A stretch of 64,000 nucleotides of DNA from JAWVFM01 sp963771655 (lineage in GTDB: Bacteria; Actinomycetota; Thermoleophilia; Solirubrobacterales; 70-9): positions 310,001 through 374,000 of the forward strand of contig CAVYUG010000001.1 of the NCBI GenBank assembly GCA_963771655.1, given 5' to 3'. Shown here in pieces: positions 1-7,836 of the stretch (positions are counted from its first letter, which is position 1; each line of letters begins with the position of its first letter). The notes beneath the pieces are model-generated. The model ran no database searches, was not told the origin of the DNA, and saw only the letters and a list, made by a program, of their open reading frames with translations. The position numbers and the translations under genes are program-made.

Positions 1-159
1 GTCCTCCTTGGCGATGCGTCGCGCCGTCAGGTTGACGAGCCCCGCGACGCTCTCGAGCAGCAGGTCCTGCACGCGGACCCTCCGGAGCTGCTCCTCGACC
101 CGCTGACGAAGCTCCTCCTCGCTCGGCTGCCCTTGCTGTTGGGGGTCGTCCGCGGTCAA
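1..159 (-). CDS. Hypothetical protein, N-terminal 53 residues only
   Basis: The frame opens with TTG at 159 and runs off the left window edge, so the C-terminus is missing. The start overlaps the stop of the carboxylate-amine ligase gene in a TTGA arrangement, which supports the start and implies translational coupling. The visible part is hydrophilic and Glu/Gln/Arg-rich for about 30 residues, then becomes a mildly amphipathic helix with the stretch LLLESVAGLVNLTARR. No signal peptide or membrane helix is visible. I do not recognise the family; it is the last visible gene of the tsaB-rimI-tsaD-grx-rex-ligase operon. Confidence 0.6.
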   Translation of the reverse strand, partial: MTADDPQQQGQPSEEELRQRVEEQLRRVRVQDLLLESVAGLVNLTARRIAKED

Positions 160-1322
160 CCTCTCACTCCAGTCCGCTCGGGAGCATACGTGCGGCGCGT
201 GTCCTCGACGCAATCACGGTAGACGTCCTCGAGCGCGGCGCCGGACTCGAGCGCGGCCCGCGCGCGCATGGTCCCGTTCCGCTCCGGCGGCTCGACCTCG
301 AGGCCGAGCTCCGAGCGCGCAGGCTCCGTCCACTCCACCAGGCGCTCGATCGACTCGCGCGTGGGCACGACCTGGCCCCGGCTGAAATCGATCATCGTTC
401 CCTCGAGCCCGTAGCGGATCGCCCGCCACAGGTTCTCCTCCACCTCCCGCTGGCGAAGCGGCGCGGGCAGCCTGCCATCGTCGAAGTCGAGCGCCGCCTG
501 CGCGATGCAAGCGGCGATCAGCGAAGCGAGTGAGAACGACTCGGGACCCCTGGTCTGCGCATCGCAGATGCGGAGCTCGACGGTGCCGAACCGGTGGTGC
601 GGGCGTACGCTCCACCACAGCTGGGTCGCCTCGGAGACCGATCCCGTTCGCACGAGCAGGTCGACGAACTCCGCGTAGGCGGCGAAGTCGCCGAACGGCT
701 CGTGGACCCCGCAGCGGGGGAACATCCGGGTGAAGATCTGCGTCCTGACGGAGGCCAGACCCGTGTCACCCCCGTCGAGGAACGGCGAGTTCGCCGACAG
801 TGCAAGAAGGTCCGGCAGAATCCCACGAAGGTGGTCGCAGACGGCGATCGCGCGGTCCGCCCCTCGCACGCCGACGTGGACGTGGAGGCTCCAGGTGTTG
901 TTGCGCTGAGCGACCCACCGAAGCTGCTCGGAGAGCTTGCGGTAGTGCGGCGTGTCGATGATGCGCTGGTCGAGATAGCTCGCCCACGGGTGGGTGCCAC
1001 TCGCGGCAAGCGCGACGCCCATTCGATCTGCGAGGGAGAACAGCCTCGCGCGGCGCTCCCGCTGGAGATCCGCGGCCTCGGCGAACGTCTCCCCCCGCCC
1101 CGACCGAATCTCAACCTCGGTGTCGATCAGCTCGCCCGCGACGGCCTCGGCCAGCAGCTCGTCGTCCCGGCTCGCCGCCTCGAGATCCTCGAAGCGGTGA
1201 GCGAGCTCGAGGCTCTCCGGGTCGACGATGGCGAACTCCTCCTCGAGCCCGACCGTGAAGTCGGTCGAGGACTCGAAGACGTCCCTTGCAGCTTCGAGGT
1301 CGACCCCGACAACCTGGCCCAT
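156..1322 (-). CDS. Carboxylate-amine ligase, glutamate-cysteine ligase type 2 (YbdK-like) family
   Basis: The 388-residue protein belongs to the GCS2/YbdK family, ATP-dependent ligases that join a carboxylate to an amine; some members make gamma-glutamylcysteine. The diagnostic N-terminal strand is FTVGLEEEFAIV (residues 22-33), whose Glu cluster binds metal in this fold. HVHVG follows in the middle and a WWSVRPHHRFGTVELRICD block lies further on, both typical of the family. Length fits. It starts with ATG four bases after the rex stop, so it is in the same operon. The true substrate cannot be read from sequence; a low-molecular-weight thiol role is suggested by rex and the glutaredoxin-like neighbour. 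Confidence 0.85.
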   Translation of the reverse strand: MGQVVGVDLEAARDVFESSTDFTVGLEEEFAIVDPESLELAHRFEDLEAASRDDELLAEAVAGELIDTEVEIRSGRGETFAEAADLQRERRARLFSLADRMGVALAASGTHPWASYLDQRIIDTPHYRKLSEQLRWVAQRNNTWSLHVHVGVRGADRAIAVCDHLRGILPDLLALSANSPFLDGGDTGLASVRTQIFTRMFPRCGVHEPFGDFAAYAEFVDLLVRTGSVSEATQLWWSVRPHHRFGTVELRICDAQTRGPESFSLASLIAACIAQAALDFDDGRLPAPLRQREVEENLWRAIRYGLEGTMIDFSRGQVVPTRESIERLVEWTEPARSELGLEVEPPERNGTMRARAALESGAALEDVYRDCVEDTRRTYAPERTGVRG

Positions 1323-1326
1323 CAGG

Positions 1327-2025
1327 TCACGCCAGGTAGAAGTAGAGCGCGTAGAGGAGGTCGACCGCGGGGCTCGAGGTGTGGACGGTCACCTCCGGCG
1401 GTACCTCGAGCAGCCGCTCGGTGTAATTGAAGACGATCTTCACGCCCGCCTCGACGAGCCGATCAGCGACCTCCTGAGCGGCGCTCGACGGCACCGCGAG
1501 GACGCCCACGACCACGTCCTCCTCCTCGACGACGCTCGTGAGCTCCGAGAGGTCGCGAACGTGCACCCCGCCGAACTCCTGTCCCACGAGCGCCTGATCG
1601 ACGTCGAAGATGGCGACGATCCGGAAACCGTGGTCCGCGAAGATGTCCGAGCTCGCGATGGCTTGGCCCAGGTTGCCGGCGCCGAACAGAACGATGTGGT
1701 GCTGGCCCGAGGTTCGGAGGATCTTCCGGATCTCCTCGACGAGAAAGTCCACCCGGTAGCCGACTCCGCGCTTCCCGAACTTGCCGAAGCCCGAAAGGTC
1801 GCGGCGGATCTGGGTCGAGTTGATGTGCGTGTACGCGGAGAGCTCCTGCGAGGAGATCGTCTCCTTGTCCATCTTGCGCGCCTGAATCAGGACCTGGAGA
1901 TAGCGCGAAAGCCGCGCCGCGACACCGAGCGAGAGCCGCTCGCCGTCCCCGAGTCCCGCGGCGCCGTCGGGCTCCGCCTCGATCGTGGCGGCGACGTCGC
2001 CCCCTGCTGCTCGATCCGCGTTCAT
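1327..2025 (-). CDS. rex: Redox-sensing transcriptional repressor Rex
   Basis: Rex is a dimeric repressor that senses the NADH/NAD+ ratio and controls respiratory and fermentative genes. The 232-residue protein has an N-terminal winged helix (LSRYLQVL at about residues 38-45, then SSQELSAYTHINSTQIRRDL, in which the second helix contacts DNA), followed by a Rossmann NAD(H) domain with FGAGNLGQAI. The C-terminal tail LLYALYFYLA matches the domain-swapped helix of the family. ATG at 2025 is the first start that leaves a normal-length protein. It lies 14 bp after the glutaredoxin-like gene. No clear Rex operator is visible in that short gap, so it is probably transcribed from upstream. Confidence 0.93.
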   Translation of the reverse strand: MNADRAAGGDVAATIEAEPDGAAGLGDGERLSLGVAARLSRYLQVLIQARKMDKETISSQELSAYTHINSTQIRRDLSGFGKFGKRGVGYRVDFLVEEIRKILRTSGQHHIVLFGAGNLGQAIASSDIFADHGFRIVAIFDVDQALVGQEFGGVHVRDLSELTSVVEEEDVVVGVLAVPSSAAQEVADRLVEAGVKIVFNYTERLLEVPPEVTVHTSSPAVDLLYALYFYLA

Positions 2026-2039
2026 CGCCCTCAGGGTAT

Positions 2040-2300
2040 CTACGCGCCCGAGGGCGCATCGGCGAGCGCCCGAGCAAGCGCGTCGCGATCGAGGCCGAGC
2101 TCGGAGACGAGCGACCCGGCCACCTCGATCACGGGGATCCGCTCCAAGTAGGCCGCGTGGAGCGCGTCGTCGAGCTCGATGTCGACCTCCTGCAGCTCGA
2201 AGGGCGGGAGCTCCTGCCGCAGCGCGAGAAGCTCGGCCCGGGCGTCGTCGCAGAGATGGCAACCGTCCCGCCCGTAGAGCACGAGCACGGGAGCGCTCAC
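2040..2300 (-). CDS. Glutaredoxin-like protein (DUF836 type)
   Basis: This 86-residue thioredoxin-fold protein begins VSAPVLVLYGRDGCHLC. The CHLC dithiol motif close to the N-terminus and the later IPVI cis-proline strand are the hallmarks of glutaredoxin/DUF836 proteins, which catalyse thiol-disulphide exchange. The start is GTG at 2300, overlapping the tsaD stop as GTGA; longer in-frame starts would run deep into tsaD. The gene is immediately upstream of rex, an order I know from other actinobacteria, so a role in cytosolic redox balance is likely but not shown. Confidence 0.8.
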   Translation of the reverse strand: MSAPVLVLYGRDGCHLCDDARAELLALRQELPPFELQEVDIELDDALHAAYLERIPVIEVAGSLVSELGLDRDALARALADAPSGA

Positions 2301-3283
2301 GCGTGAACGTCCCAGTCGAGGTAGTCGGGATAGGGCGTCATCTCGCTGAAACGGGCCGCCGATCCGATCATCGCCGCGTTGTCGGTGCAAAGCTCGGTCG
2401 CAACCAGCTTCAGCCGCAGTCCGCGCTCCGCGGCGAGCGCCGCGGCGCCCTCACGCAAGGGGCCGTTCGCGGCCACCCCTCCCCCGAGGGCCACGGCCTC
2501 CCATTCACCCCGGTCGAGGGCCCGGGCGAGCTTTGCCAGCAGCTGGCCGGTCACCGCTGCCTGATAGCTCGCCGCGAGGTCGGCCCGGCGCCGCTCGAGC
2601 TCGTCCGGGCCGAGGTCGCGCACCGCGTACAGGAGCGCCGTCTTCAGGCCGCTGAAGCTGAAGTCGAGGCCCGGATCGCGCGTCATCGCGACCGGGAGCG
2701 GGGTCGCCGCGGGGTCCCCTTCCCTCGCGACGCGCTCGATGGCGGGGCCACCGGGGTACGGGAGGCCGAGCAGGCGCGCCCCCTTGTCCAGCGCCTCGCC
2801 GGCCGCGTCGTCGAGGGTGCGCCCCAGCACCTCGAAAGATCCTGGCCCGCGGACGCCGGCCAGCAGCGTGTGGCCACCGCTGGCGATGAGACAGAGGAAC
2901 GGCGGCTCGAGCGGATCGGGCTCGAGGAAGTTCGCCGCCACGTGGCCCTGAAGGTGATCGACACCGGCGAGCGGCTTGCGAGTCGCTGCCGCGAGCGACT
3001 TCGCGGTCACGAGGCCCACGAGCAGCGCCCCCACCATGCCCGGGCCGCGCGTCACCGCGATCGCCTCGACGCCCTCGAGGGTCGCGCCGGAATCCGACAG
3101 GGCGGCGTCGACGACCGGGCCGATCAGCTCGAGGTGGTGCCGGGAGGCGATCTCCGGCACGACGCCGCCGAACCGCTCATGGGCCGCCGCCTGCGAGGAG
3201 ATCACGTTGGCCAGGATCCTCCCGCCCTCCGTCACCGCGGCGCAGGTGTCGTCGCAGCTCGTCTCGATCGCGAGGATCAACAA
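2297..3283 (-). CDS. tsaD: tRNA N6-adenosine threonylcarbamoyltransferase TsaD
   Basis: TsaD, with TsaB and TsaE, transfers the threonylcarbamoyl group to A37 of tRNAs that read ANN codons. The roughly 328-residue protein has the family opening ILAIETSCDDT, the metal-binding HLQGH (HxxxH) motif, the ASGGHTLL phosphate loop, and GGGVAANGPLR plus CTDNAAM near the C-terminus. No ATG is available; TTG at 3283 or the adjacent TTG at 3280 fits the family N-terminus. The gene follows rimI by about 30 bp and overlaps the glutaredoxin-like gene by 4 bp. Confidence 0.95.
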   Translation of the reverse strand: MLILAIETSCDDTCAAVTEGGRILANVISSQAAAHERFGGVVPEIASRHHLELIGPVVDAALSDSGATLEGVEAIAVTRGPGMVGALLVGLVTAKSLAAATRKPLAGVDHLQGHVAANFLEPDPLEPPFLCLIASGGHTLLAGVRGPGSFEVLGRTLDDAAGEALDKGARLLGLPYPGGPAIERVAREGDPAATPLPVAMTRDPGLDFSFSGLKTALLYAVRDLGPDELERRRADLAASYQAAVTGQLLAKLARALDRGEWEAVALGGGVAANGPLREGAAALAAERGLRLKLVATELCTDNAAMIGSAARFSEMTPYPDYLDWDVHA

Positions 3284-3315
3284 GGCAGTTGCCCGGGTCC
3301 CCCCGGCCAGCGTCG

Positions 3316-3819
3316 CTAGCCGCCGGCCCCGGACGCGATAGCGGAGGAGCCGGCGGGGTTGTTCGGCTCGAGCCACATGATGAGCGCGTCCTCGCCGTTG
3401 TCGTGGTAGTAGCCGCGACGGTGTCCGGCCGCGCGAAAGCCGAGCCGCTCGTACATCGAGATGGCGGGCCGGTTCGACGTGCGGACCTCGAGCGTATAGC
3501 GCGCACCCGCGCCCGCCGTGGCGAGGAGCTCGCGAAGCAGCGTTGTCGCGATGCCCTCCCGCCGCCGGCGCGGCTCGATGGCCACGTTCATGAGGTGCCA
3601 GACGTCGGCGTACCGGGAGCAGACGAGATAGCCGGCAAGCCGTCCTCCATCGGTCGCCGCGAGGCATATCCCGGACGGCTTCGAGAGCTCCAGCACGAAC
3701 ATCGCCAGCGACCAGGGCGTCGTGAACGAGCGCCGCTCGATCGCAAGCACCGCCGGGAGGTCGCCGTAGGCGAGCGGGCGGATTGCGAGGGCCTCCCCGC
3801 CCACCGACGGCTCAGCCAC
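3316..3819 (-). CDS. rimI: Ribosomal protein S18-alanine N-acetyltransferase-like GNAT protein
   Basis: This is a 167-residue GNAT acetyltransferase. The acetyl-CoA binding signature RRRREGIATTLL, the strand VAIEP before it, and SNRPAISMYERLGFR with the downstream YY are all conserved in RimI, which acetylates the N-terminal alanine of ribosomal protein S18. The context tsaB-rimI-tsaD is the standard one for rimI. GTG at 3819 overlaps the last codons of tsaB and gives the expected length. The exact protein substrate is inferred from synteny; GNAT specificity is hard to read from sequence alone. Confidence 0.88.
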   Translation of the reverse strand: MAEPSVGGEALAIRPLAYGDLPAVLAIERRSFTTPWSLAMFVLELSKPSGICLAATDGGRLAGYLVCSRYADVWHLMNVAIEPRRRREGIATTLLRELLATAGAGARYTLEVRTSNRPAISMYERLGFRAAGHRRGYYHDNGEDALIMWLEPNNPAGSSAIASGAGG

Positions 3820-4522
3820 CGCCGCCGCTCCTCTGTCTCTCGCGCCAGGTCTCCGCATCGGGCCGTCTCAGGTAGATCGGGTGGAGCCGCTCGAGCGGAG
3901 TCGGCGCCGCGGCCTCGCCGAGCCGGCAGACCCACCGCGCCGAAACCCTGTGGACGGGATCGCCTTCGTCGGCGACGTGCGCTCCAGCGTCCTCGAGCTC
4001 GTGCCGAAATCGTAGCGAGCCATCCCCGGCGGCAAGGGGCTTCGCGGGCACCCCGGCAAGCCGGTCCGCAAGCGCCTCGGGACGCGCCAGGCACGGCGGC
4101 CAGAGCTCTCCGCCCCCGGCGTCATAAAGCGCCGCGAAAACCTCCCCGCGCCGGGCGTCCGAAACCGCCAACGCCAACCGGTCCGGCGCCTCGTCCCGCA
4201 ACCCGGCGGCGATTGCCGCGAGGGTGCCGACGCCCGCCACCTCGAGCTCTCGAGCCGTCGCGAGCGCTCGCGCGGCGGCGACGCCCACCCGAAGGCCGGT
4301 GAACGAGCCCGGGCCCACACCCACCGCGATCCGATCGATCGCCTCCCATCCCCCTGCTTCCGCGACCGCGCGCTCGACCTCCACGAGCAGCGCCGTTGCG
4401 TGCGCGGGCCTGCCGGAAGCCGGATCGGCGCCGCGCTCGACCTCGGTCACGGCATTGCCGTCGCGCGTGACGGCCACGGCCGTGCCGGGCGTCGCGGTGT
4501 CGAATCCGAGAACGGTGGTCAT
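3812..4522 (-). CDS. tsaB: tRNA threonylcarbamoyladenosine biosynthesis protein TsaB
   Basis: TsaB is the inactive ASKHA-fold paralogue of TsaD that scaffolds the t6A complex. The 236-residue protein shows the family start VLGFDTATPGTAVAV, then VGVGPGSFTGLRVGVAAAR at about residues 66-84, the signature used to recognise TsaB. The C-terminal third is shorter than in TsaD and lacks its HxxxH metal site. It begins with ATG at 4522 and is the first gene of the leftward t6A/redox operon; the 125 bp upstream separate it from the divergent lipoprotein gene. Confidence 0.93.
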   Translation of the reverse strand: MTTVLGFDTATPGTAVAVTRDGNAVTEVERGADPASGRPAHATALLVEVERAVAEAGGWEAIDRIAVGVGPGSFTGLRVGVAAARALATARELEVAGVGTLAAIAAGLRDEAPDRLALAVSDARRGEVFAALYDAGGGELWPPCLARPEALADRLAGVPAKPLAAGDGSLRFRHELEDAGAHVADEGDPVHRVSARWVCRLGEAAAPTPLERLHPIYLRRPDAETWRERQRSGGGG

Positions 4523-4648
4523 CTAATGGCGAGACTCAGTTGAGACCACATCGATACTGACGCCGACCGCCCGACGCCGTAGGTTCACCTTCGCAAAGCC
4601 CGCCTTCGAGCGGGCCAGGTGTTCCCGTGAGGGCGAAAGGAGCTCACT

Positions 4649-4990
4649 ATGAAGAAGATCACGCAGCGCACGGCGGCAATCGGCGCGGCACTGGCGATTG
4701 CGGCGACGGGCGCCGCGGCCAGCGGCTGCGGCTCGGACAGCGCAAGCGACCAGGCCAGCTCAGCGATCAGCACCGCGTCCCAGCAGGCGAACCAAGCCGT
4801 TAAGAACGCCGGCAAGGCGACGCAGAGCGCCGTCAAGAACGCGACCGATGCGGCGAAGGCCGCCGCGAACGGCGACACGCAGGCCGCTCAGGAGGCCGCC
4901 AGCAAGGCCACGAAGTCGGCTCAGCAGGCGGCGAACAACGCCGCGAAGAAGGCCAACAAGGCCATCCAGAACGCGGCCAACAACTACTAG
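4649..4990 (+). CDS. Ala/Asn/Lys-rich lipoprotein with helical repeats
   Basis: This 113-residue protein has an export signal (residues 1-26, lysines then an Ala-rich core) ending in ASGCGS, a plausible lipobox although Ala rather than Leu sits at -3. The mature part is made almost entirely of Ala, Lys, Asn, Gln and Ser in short repeats such as QQANQAVKNAGKA and QQAANNAAKKANKA, predicting one long amphipathic helix. AAAGGAG lies 7 bp before the ATG, a strong ribosome binding site. It resembles LEA-type or apolipoprotein-like repeats in composition but I recognise no family. A likely paralogue follows at 5157. Confidence 0.75.
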   Translation: MKKITQRTAAIGAALAIAATGAAASGCGSDSASDQASSAISTASQQANQAVKNAGKATQSAVKNATDAAKAAANGDTQAAQEAASKATKSAQQAANNAAKKANKAIQNAANNY

Positions 4991-5013
4991 GCGGGCACGA
5001 AAGCTCCCTGCGG

Positions 5014-5050
5014 CGGCGACCGGCGGCGGATCTCCCGCCGCCGGTCGCCG
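5014..5050 (+). terminator. Perfect 16-bp stem-loop after first lipoprotein gene
   Basis: Arms at 5014-5029 and 5035-5050 are perfectly complementary (CGGCGACCGGCGGCGG and its reverse complement) around the 5-base loop ATCTC. It lies 24 bp after the stop at 4990. There is no T-run behind it, so it could be a factor-assisted terminator or an mRNA-stabilising hairpin. Confidence 0.55.
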
Positions 5051-5060
5051 TACCTCTGGT

Positions 5061-5110
5061 GCCGAACGTCCCGCAGTACCGGCCATAGCCCCCACCGAGG
5101 GACGTTCGGC
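5061..5110. repeat. 12-bp inverted repeat in leader of second lipoprotein gene
   Basis: GCCGAACGTCCC at 5061-5072 is repeated exactly inverted as GGGACGTTCGGC at 5099-5110, with 26 bases between. The right arm ends 46 bp before the ATG of the second lipoprotein gene. It could form a hairpin in the leader RNA or be a spaced pair of operator half-sites. Confidence 0.6.
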
Positions 5111-5156
5111 GTTAGATTGGGCGTGCGGGGGTGGCGCCTCAATCAAAGGAGAGGAC

Positions 5157-5516
5157 ATGAACAGGACCTGGCAGAGGCTCGCGGCGGTGGTGGCTGTGCT
5201 TGCGCTCGCGGGGGCCACGGTGGGCACGACCGGCTGTGGCTCGAGTGGCGACGACATCAAGTCGGCGGTCAACAACGCCGTCAACAAGGGCAAGGACCTC
5301 GCGAAGAAGGCTGGGAACGAGGCCAAGAAGATCGGCAACAGCGCCATCAAGGCGGCCAAGGGCGGGACCAAGAAGGCCCTCGAGGAAGCGAAGAAGGCCG
5401 GGAACACGGCCAAGAAGGCCGGCGAGAAGGCCGTCAGCCAGGCGAAGAAGGCGGCCGGGAGCGTCAAGAAGGCCGCCAACAGCGCCGCGAGCAACGTGAA
5501 GAAGAAATTCAAGTGA
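5157..5516 (+). CDS. Lys/Ala-rich lipoprotein, likely paralogue of the preceding one
   Basis: This 119-residue protein has a signal peptide (residues 1-27) ending in GTTGCGSSGDD, a lipobox-like site with Cys as the probable lipidated residue. The mature chain is strongly basic and repetitive, with units such as KKAGNEAKKIGN, KKAGNTAKKAGE and KKAAGSVKKAAN of roughly 11 residues, predicting a continuous charged helix reminiscent of histone H1 tails or LEA proteins. AAAGGAGAGG sits just before the ATG at 5157. It ends 10 bp from the stop of the convergent tsaE. Function unknown; a surface-anchored polybasic helix could bind anionic polymers. Confidence 0.75.
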   Translation: MNRTWQRLAAVVAVLALAGATVGTTGCGSSGDDIKSAVNNAVNKGKDLAKKAGNEAKKIGNSAIKAAKGGTKKALEEAKKAGNTAKKAGEKAVSQAKKAAGSVKKAANSAASNVKKKFK

Positions 5517-5526
5517 CAGAGGGCCG

Positions 5527-5955
5527 CTAGCGGCGATCGGCGACCGTGATCCGGCGCCGGTCGCCTCCCAGGTGCTCGATCTCGACGGAGACCGCCGCAT
5601 CGAGGCGGTCCCCGGCGGCTGCCGGCCACTCGACGAAGGCGACGGCGTCGGAAGTCAGGTAGTCGTCGAGCAGGCCGGGGTCCTCGTCGTCGAGCCGCTC
5701 GAGGCGGTAGAGGTCGAGATGCGACACGCGCAGACGCCCGCGATATCGCGTACCGATCGTGAACGTCGGCGACGCGATCGGCTCGGTCACGCCGAGCGCC
5801 CGGCAGGCGCCGCGGATGAGCGTCGTCTTTCCGGCGCCGAGCTCGCCCGCGATCGAGACGACGTCACCCGCTTCGATCCACGACGCGATCTTCGCTCCGA
5901 CCGCCTCGGTTGCCTTCGCGGAGTCGGTCTCGAGGACCCGCGGGGGCCCGCTCAT
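5527..5955 (-). CDS. tsaE: tRNA threonylcarbamoyladenosine biosynthesis ATPase TsaE
   Basis: TsaE is the small ATPase that resets the TsaB-TsaD complex during t6A synthesis. In 142 residues it has Walker A GELGAGKTTLIRG (about residues 38-50), the family motif SPTFTIGTRY, the HLDLYRL strand, and the EWP motif VAFVEWP with the Walker-B-like acidic residue. Length fits. ATG at 5955 overlaps the stop of the uracil-DNA glycosylase gene (ATGA). It would normally adjoin tsaB, but here the two rightward lipoprotein genes lie between. Confidence 0.94.
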   Translation of the reverse strand: MSGPPRVLETDSAKATEAVGAKIASWIEAGDVVSIAGELGAGKTTLIRGACRALGVTEPIASPTFTIGTRYRGRLRVSHLDLYRLERLDDEDPGLLDDYLTSDAVAFVEWPAAAGDRLDAAVSVEIEHLGGDRRRITVADRR

Positions 5956-6617
5956 CCCCCGAACAGGCCGAGCTGGTTCGGCTCGGGCTCGGCGGCGATG
6001 GCATCCGGCGTCTCCGACGCCGGCGGCCGTTGCTGGACGAGCTCAGCCAGCGTCCTGAAGTCACCCTCCAGGGTCTCGACCAAGGAGGGCGTGCGAAGGG
6101 CGGCGGCCGGATGGAGAAGCGGCATGACGAAGACCGTCCGACCCGCGATCTCGTGCACCTGGGGCGTTCCGCGCACCCGCGTGATACCGACGCGGGAGGC
6201 GGTGATCAGCTTCGTGGCGAAGTTGCCGAGCGTCGCGATCACACGTGGCTCGATCAGCTCGACCTGGCGCATCAGGTACGGATGGCAGGCCTCGATCTCT
6301 GCCGGCTGCGGGTCGCGGTTGCCCGGCGGTCGGCTCTTCAGCACGTTGGTGATGAAGACGTCATCGCGCCGCAGGCCGATGCCCGCGAGGAGCTCGCTCA
6401 GGAGCTGCCCGGCCCGGCCGACGAACGGGAGGCCCTGGCGATCCTCCTCCGCGCCCGGCGCCTCCCCGACGAACATCAGGTCGGCATCGGCGTCGCCCGA
6501 GCCGAAGACGACCTTCGTCCTCGTCGCCGAGAGCGGGCAGCGCGTGCAGCTCGACGCCTCTCGATAGACCGCGAGCAGCTGCTCGCGGCGCGCAGCGGCT
6601 GTGCCGGGGTCGCTCAA
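5952..6617 (-). CDS. Uracil-DNA glycosylase, family 4 (Fe-S type)
   Basis: This enzyme removes uracil from DNA at the start of base excision repair. The 221-residue sequence has CTRCPL (residues 24-29) supplying two cluster cysteines, motif 1 GEAPGAEED, the GLPFVGRAGQLL segment, NVLKSRPPGNRDP, and LLHPAA near the C-terminus, all diagnostic for family 4 thermostable-type UDGs. The extreme C-terminus QLGLFGG is also common in the family. The start is TTG at 6617, overlapping the stop of the zinc-ribbon gene (TTGA); ATGA overlap with tsaE follows, so the three genes are co-transcribed. Confidence 0.93.
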   Translation of the reverse strand: MSDPGTAAARREQLLAVYREASSCTRCPLSATRTKVVFGSGDADADLMFVGEAPGAEEDRQGLPFVGRAGQLLSELLAGIGLRRDDVFITNVLKSRPPGNRDPQPAEIEACHPYLMRQVELIEPRVIATLGNFATKLITASRVGITRVRGTPQVHEIAGRTVFVMPLLHPAAALRTPSLVETLEGDFRTLAELVQQRPPASETPDAIAAEPEPNQLGLFGG

Positions 6618-6889
6618 CCGCTCGCCCCGCCCTCGCGCCGAGCCCGCGCCGCACGCCGCCTGGCGGAGAAATCCGCCTTCGCCCGCGCCTTCAGCTCAGC
6701 GTTCTTGCGCTCCTGCTTTCGCGCGTCACCGGACGAGCGGACCAGCTTCTGGGTGGTCGCCTGGGCCGAGAGGACTCGGTCGGCCCCCGCGGCGCCGCAG
6801 GCGGGGCATTCGGCCGAGGCGGTACCCATCGGCACGAGCTCGGAGAAGCGCTCCCCGCAGGAGACGCACCGGAACTCATAGACGGGCAC
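6614..6889 (-). CDS. FmdB-like zinc ribbon protein
   Basis: A 91-residue protein starting VPVYEFRCVSCGERFSELV, with a second pair CPACG about 20 residues later, giving the CxxC-CxxC zinc ribbon of the FmdB/CxxC regulatory protein family. The rest is a basic Arg/Lys/Ala-rich tail. GTG at 6889 reproduces the conserved family N-terminus; a further GTG at 6916 would add nine residues. These proteins are suspected regulators but no function is established. It leads the leftward UDG-tsaE transcript, divergent from panC. Confidence 0.8.
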   Translation of the reverse strand: MPVYEFRCVSCGERFSELVPMGTASAECPACGAAGADRVLSAQATTQKLVRSSGDARKQERKNAELKARAKADFSARRRAARARREGGASG

Positions 6890-6975
6890 GTGAGGATCGT
6901 AACTGCGCCGCGGCACCCGTGGAGATGGCTATCCTCGGTCTTGGCCGCGACCCCTCGAGGCGTGGACCCGGACCT

Positions 6976-7830
6976 ATGAACGTTGTTCGCGACAGGCGGT
7001 CGCTTCGGGCGACCCTTCAAGCGGAGCGCCGCGGTGAGCGGGCGATCGGCCTCGTGCCGACGATGGGCTCCCTCCACGAGGGCCACCTCTCGCTCCTGCG
7101 GGCCGCGCGCGAGCGCTGCGGCGTCGTCGTGATGAGCCTCTTCGTCAACCCGGCGCAGTTCACGCCGTCCGAGGACCTCGACGCCTATCCCCGAGACGAG
7201 GCGCGCGACCTTTCGCTCGCGGAGTCGGAGGGCGTCGACGTCGTCTACGCCCCAGCGGCCGAGGAGGTCTATCCCGAGGGGTTCGCCACGAGCGTCGAGG
7301 TCGGCGGCGGCCTGACCGACGTGCTCGAGGGCGATGAAGCGCAGCGCGGGCCGGAGCACTTTCGCGGCGTGACGACCGTGGTGACGAAGCTCTTCAACTC
7401 CGTCTCCCCCGACGTCGCCTTCTTCGGCGCCAAGGACGCTCAGCAGGCCGCGGTGATCCGCCGGATGGCGCGCGATCTCGACTACCCGATCGAGATCGCC
7501 GTGCTCCCCACCGTGCGAGAGCCCGACGGGCTGGCCATGAGCTCGCGGAACGCATACCTCGATCCCGCCGAGCGCGAGCGCGCGAGCGCGATCTCGCGTG
7601 CGCTCGACGCCGCCGAGGCCGTGGCCGCCCGGGGTGAGGCGATCGAGACCGCGATCGCCGCGGCGCGAGCCGAGCTCGACGCCGCCGGGATCGACCTTGA
7701 GTACCTCGAGGCGCGAGACGCGGAGACGCTCGCCCCCGCACGGAGCTTCAACGGGCGCCCCGTCCTCGTCGCCGTGGCGGCGCGGGTCGGCAGGGCTCGT
7801 CTCATCGACAACACCGTGATTGGAGGCTGA
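6976..7830 (+). CDS. panC: Pantothenate synthetase (pantoate--beta-alanine ligase)
   Basis: PanC condenses pantoate with beta-alanine using ATP, the last step to pantothenate. The 284-residue protein carries the PTMGSLHEGHLSLL motif near residues 32-45, the SLFVNPAQF strand, FGAKDAQQ, the PTVREPDGLAMSSRN substrate loop, and the C-terminal ARLIDN. Length is standard. ATG at 6976 is the first start giving the canonical N-terminus. It heads panC-panD-panB: the panD start is seven bases after its stop, so beta-alanine supply and use are coupled. Confidence 0.97.
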   Translation: MNVVRDRRSLRATLQAERRGERAIGLVPTMGSLHEGHLSLLRAARERCGVVVMSLFVNPAQFTPSEDLDAYPRDEARDLSLAESEGVDVVYAPAAEEVYPEGFATSVEVGGGLTDVLEGDEAQRGPEHFRGVTTVVTKLFNSVSPDVAFFGAKDAQQAAVIRRMARDLDYPIEIAVLPTVREPDGLAMSSRNAYLDPAERERASAISRALDAAEAVAARGEAIETAIAAARAELDAAGIDLEYLEARDAETLAPARSFNGRPVLVAVAARVGRARLIDNTVIGG

Positions 7831-7836
7831 ACCCCA

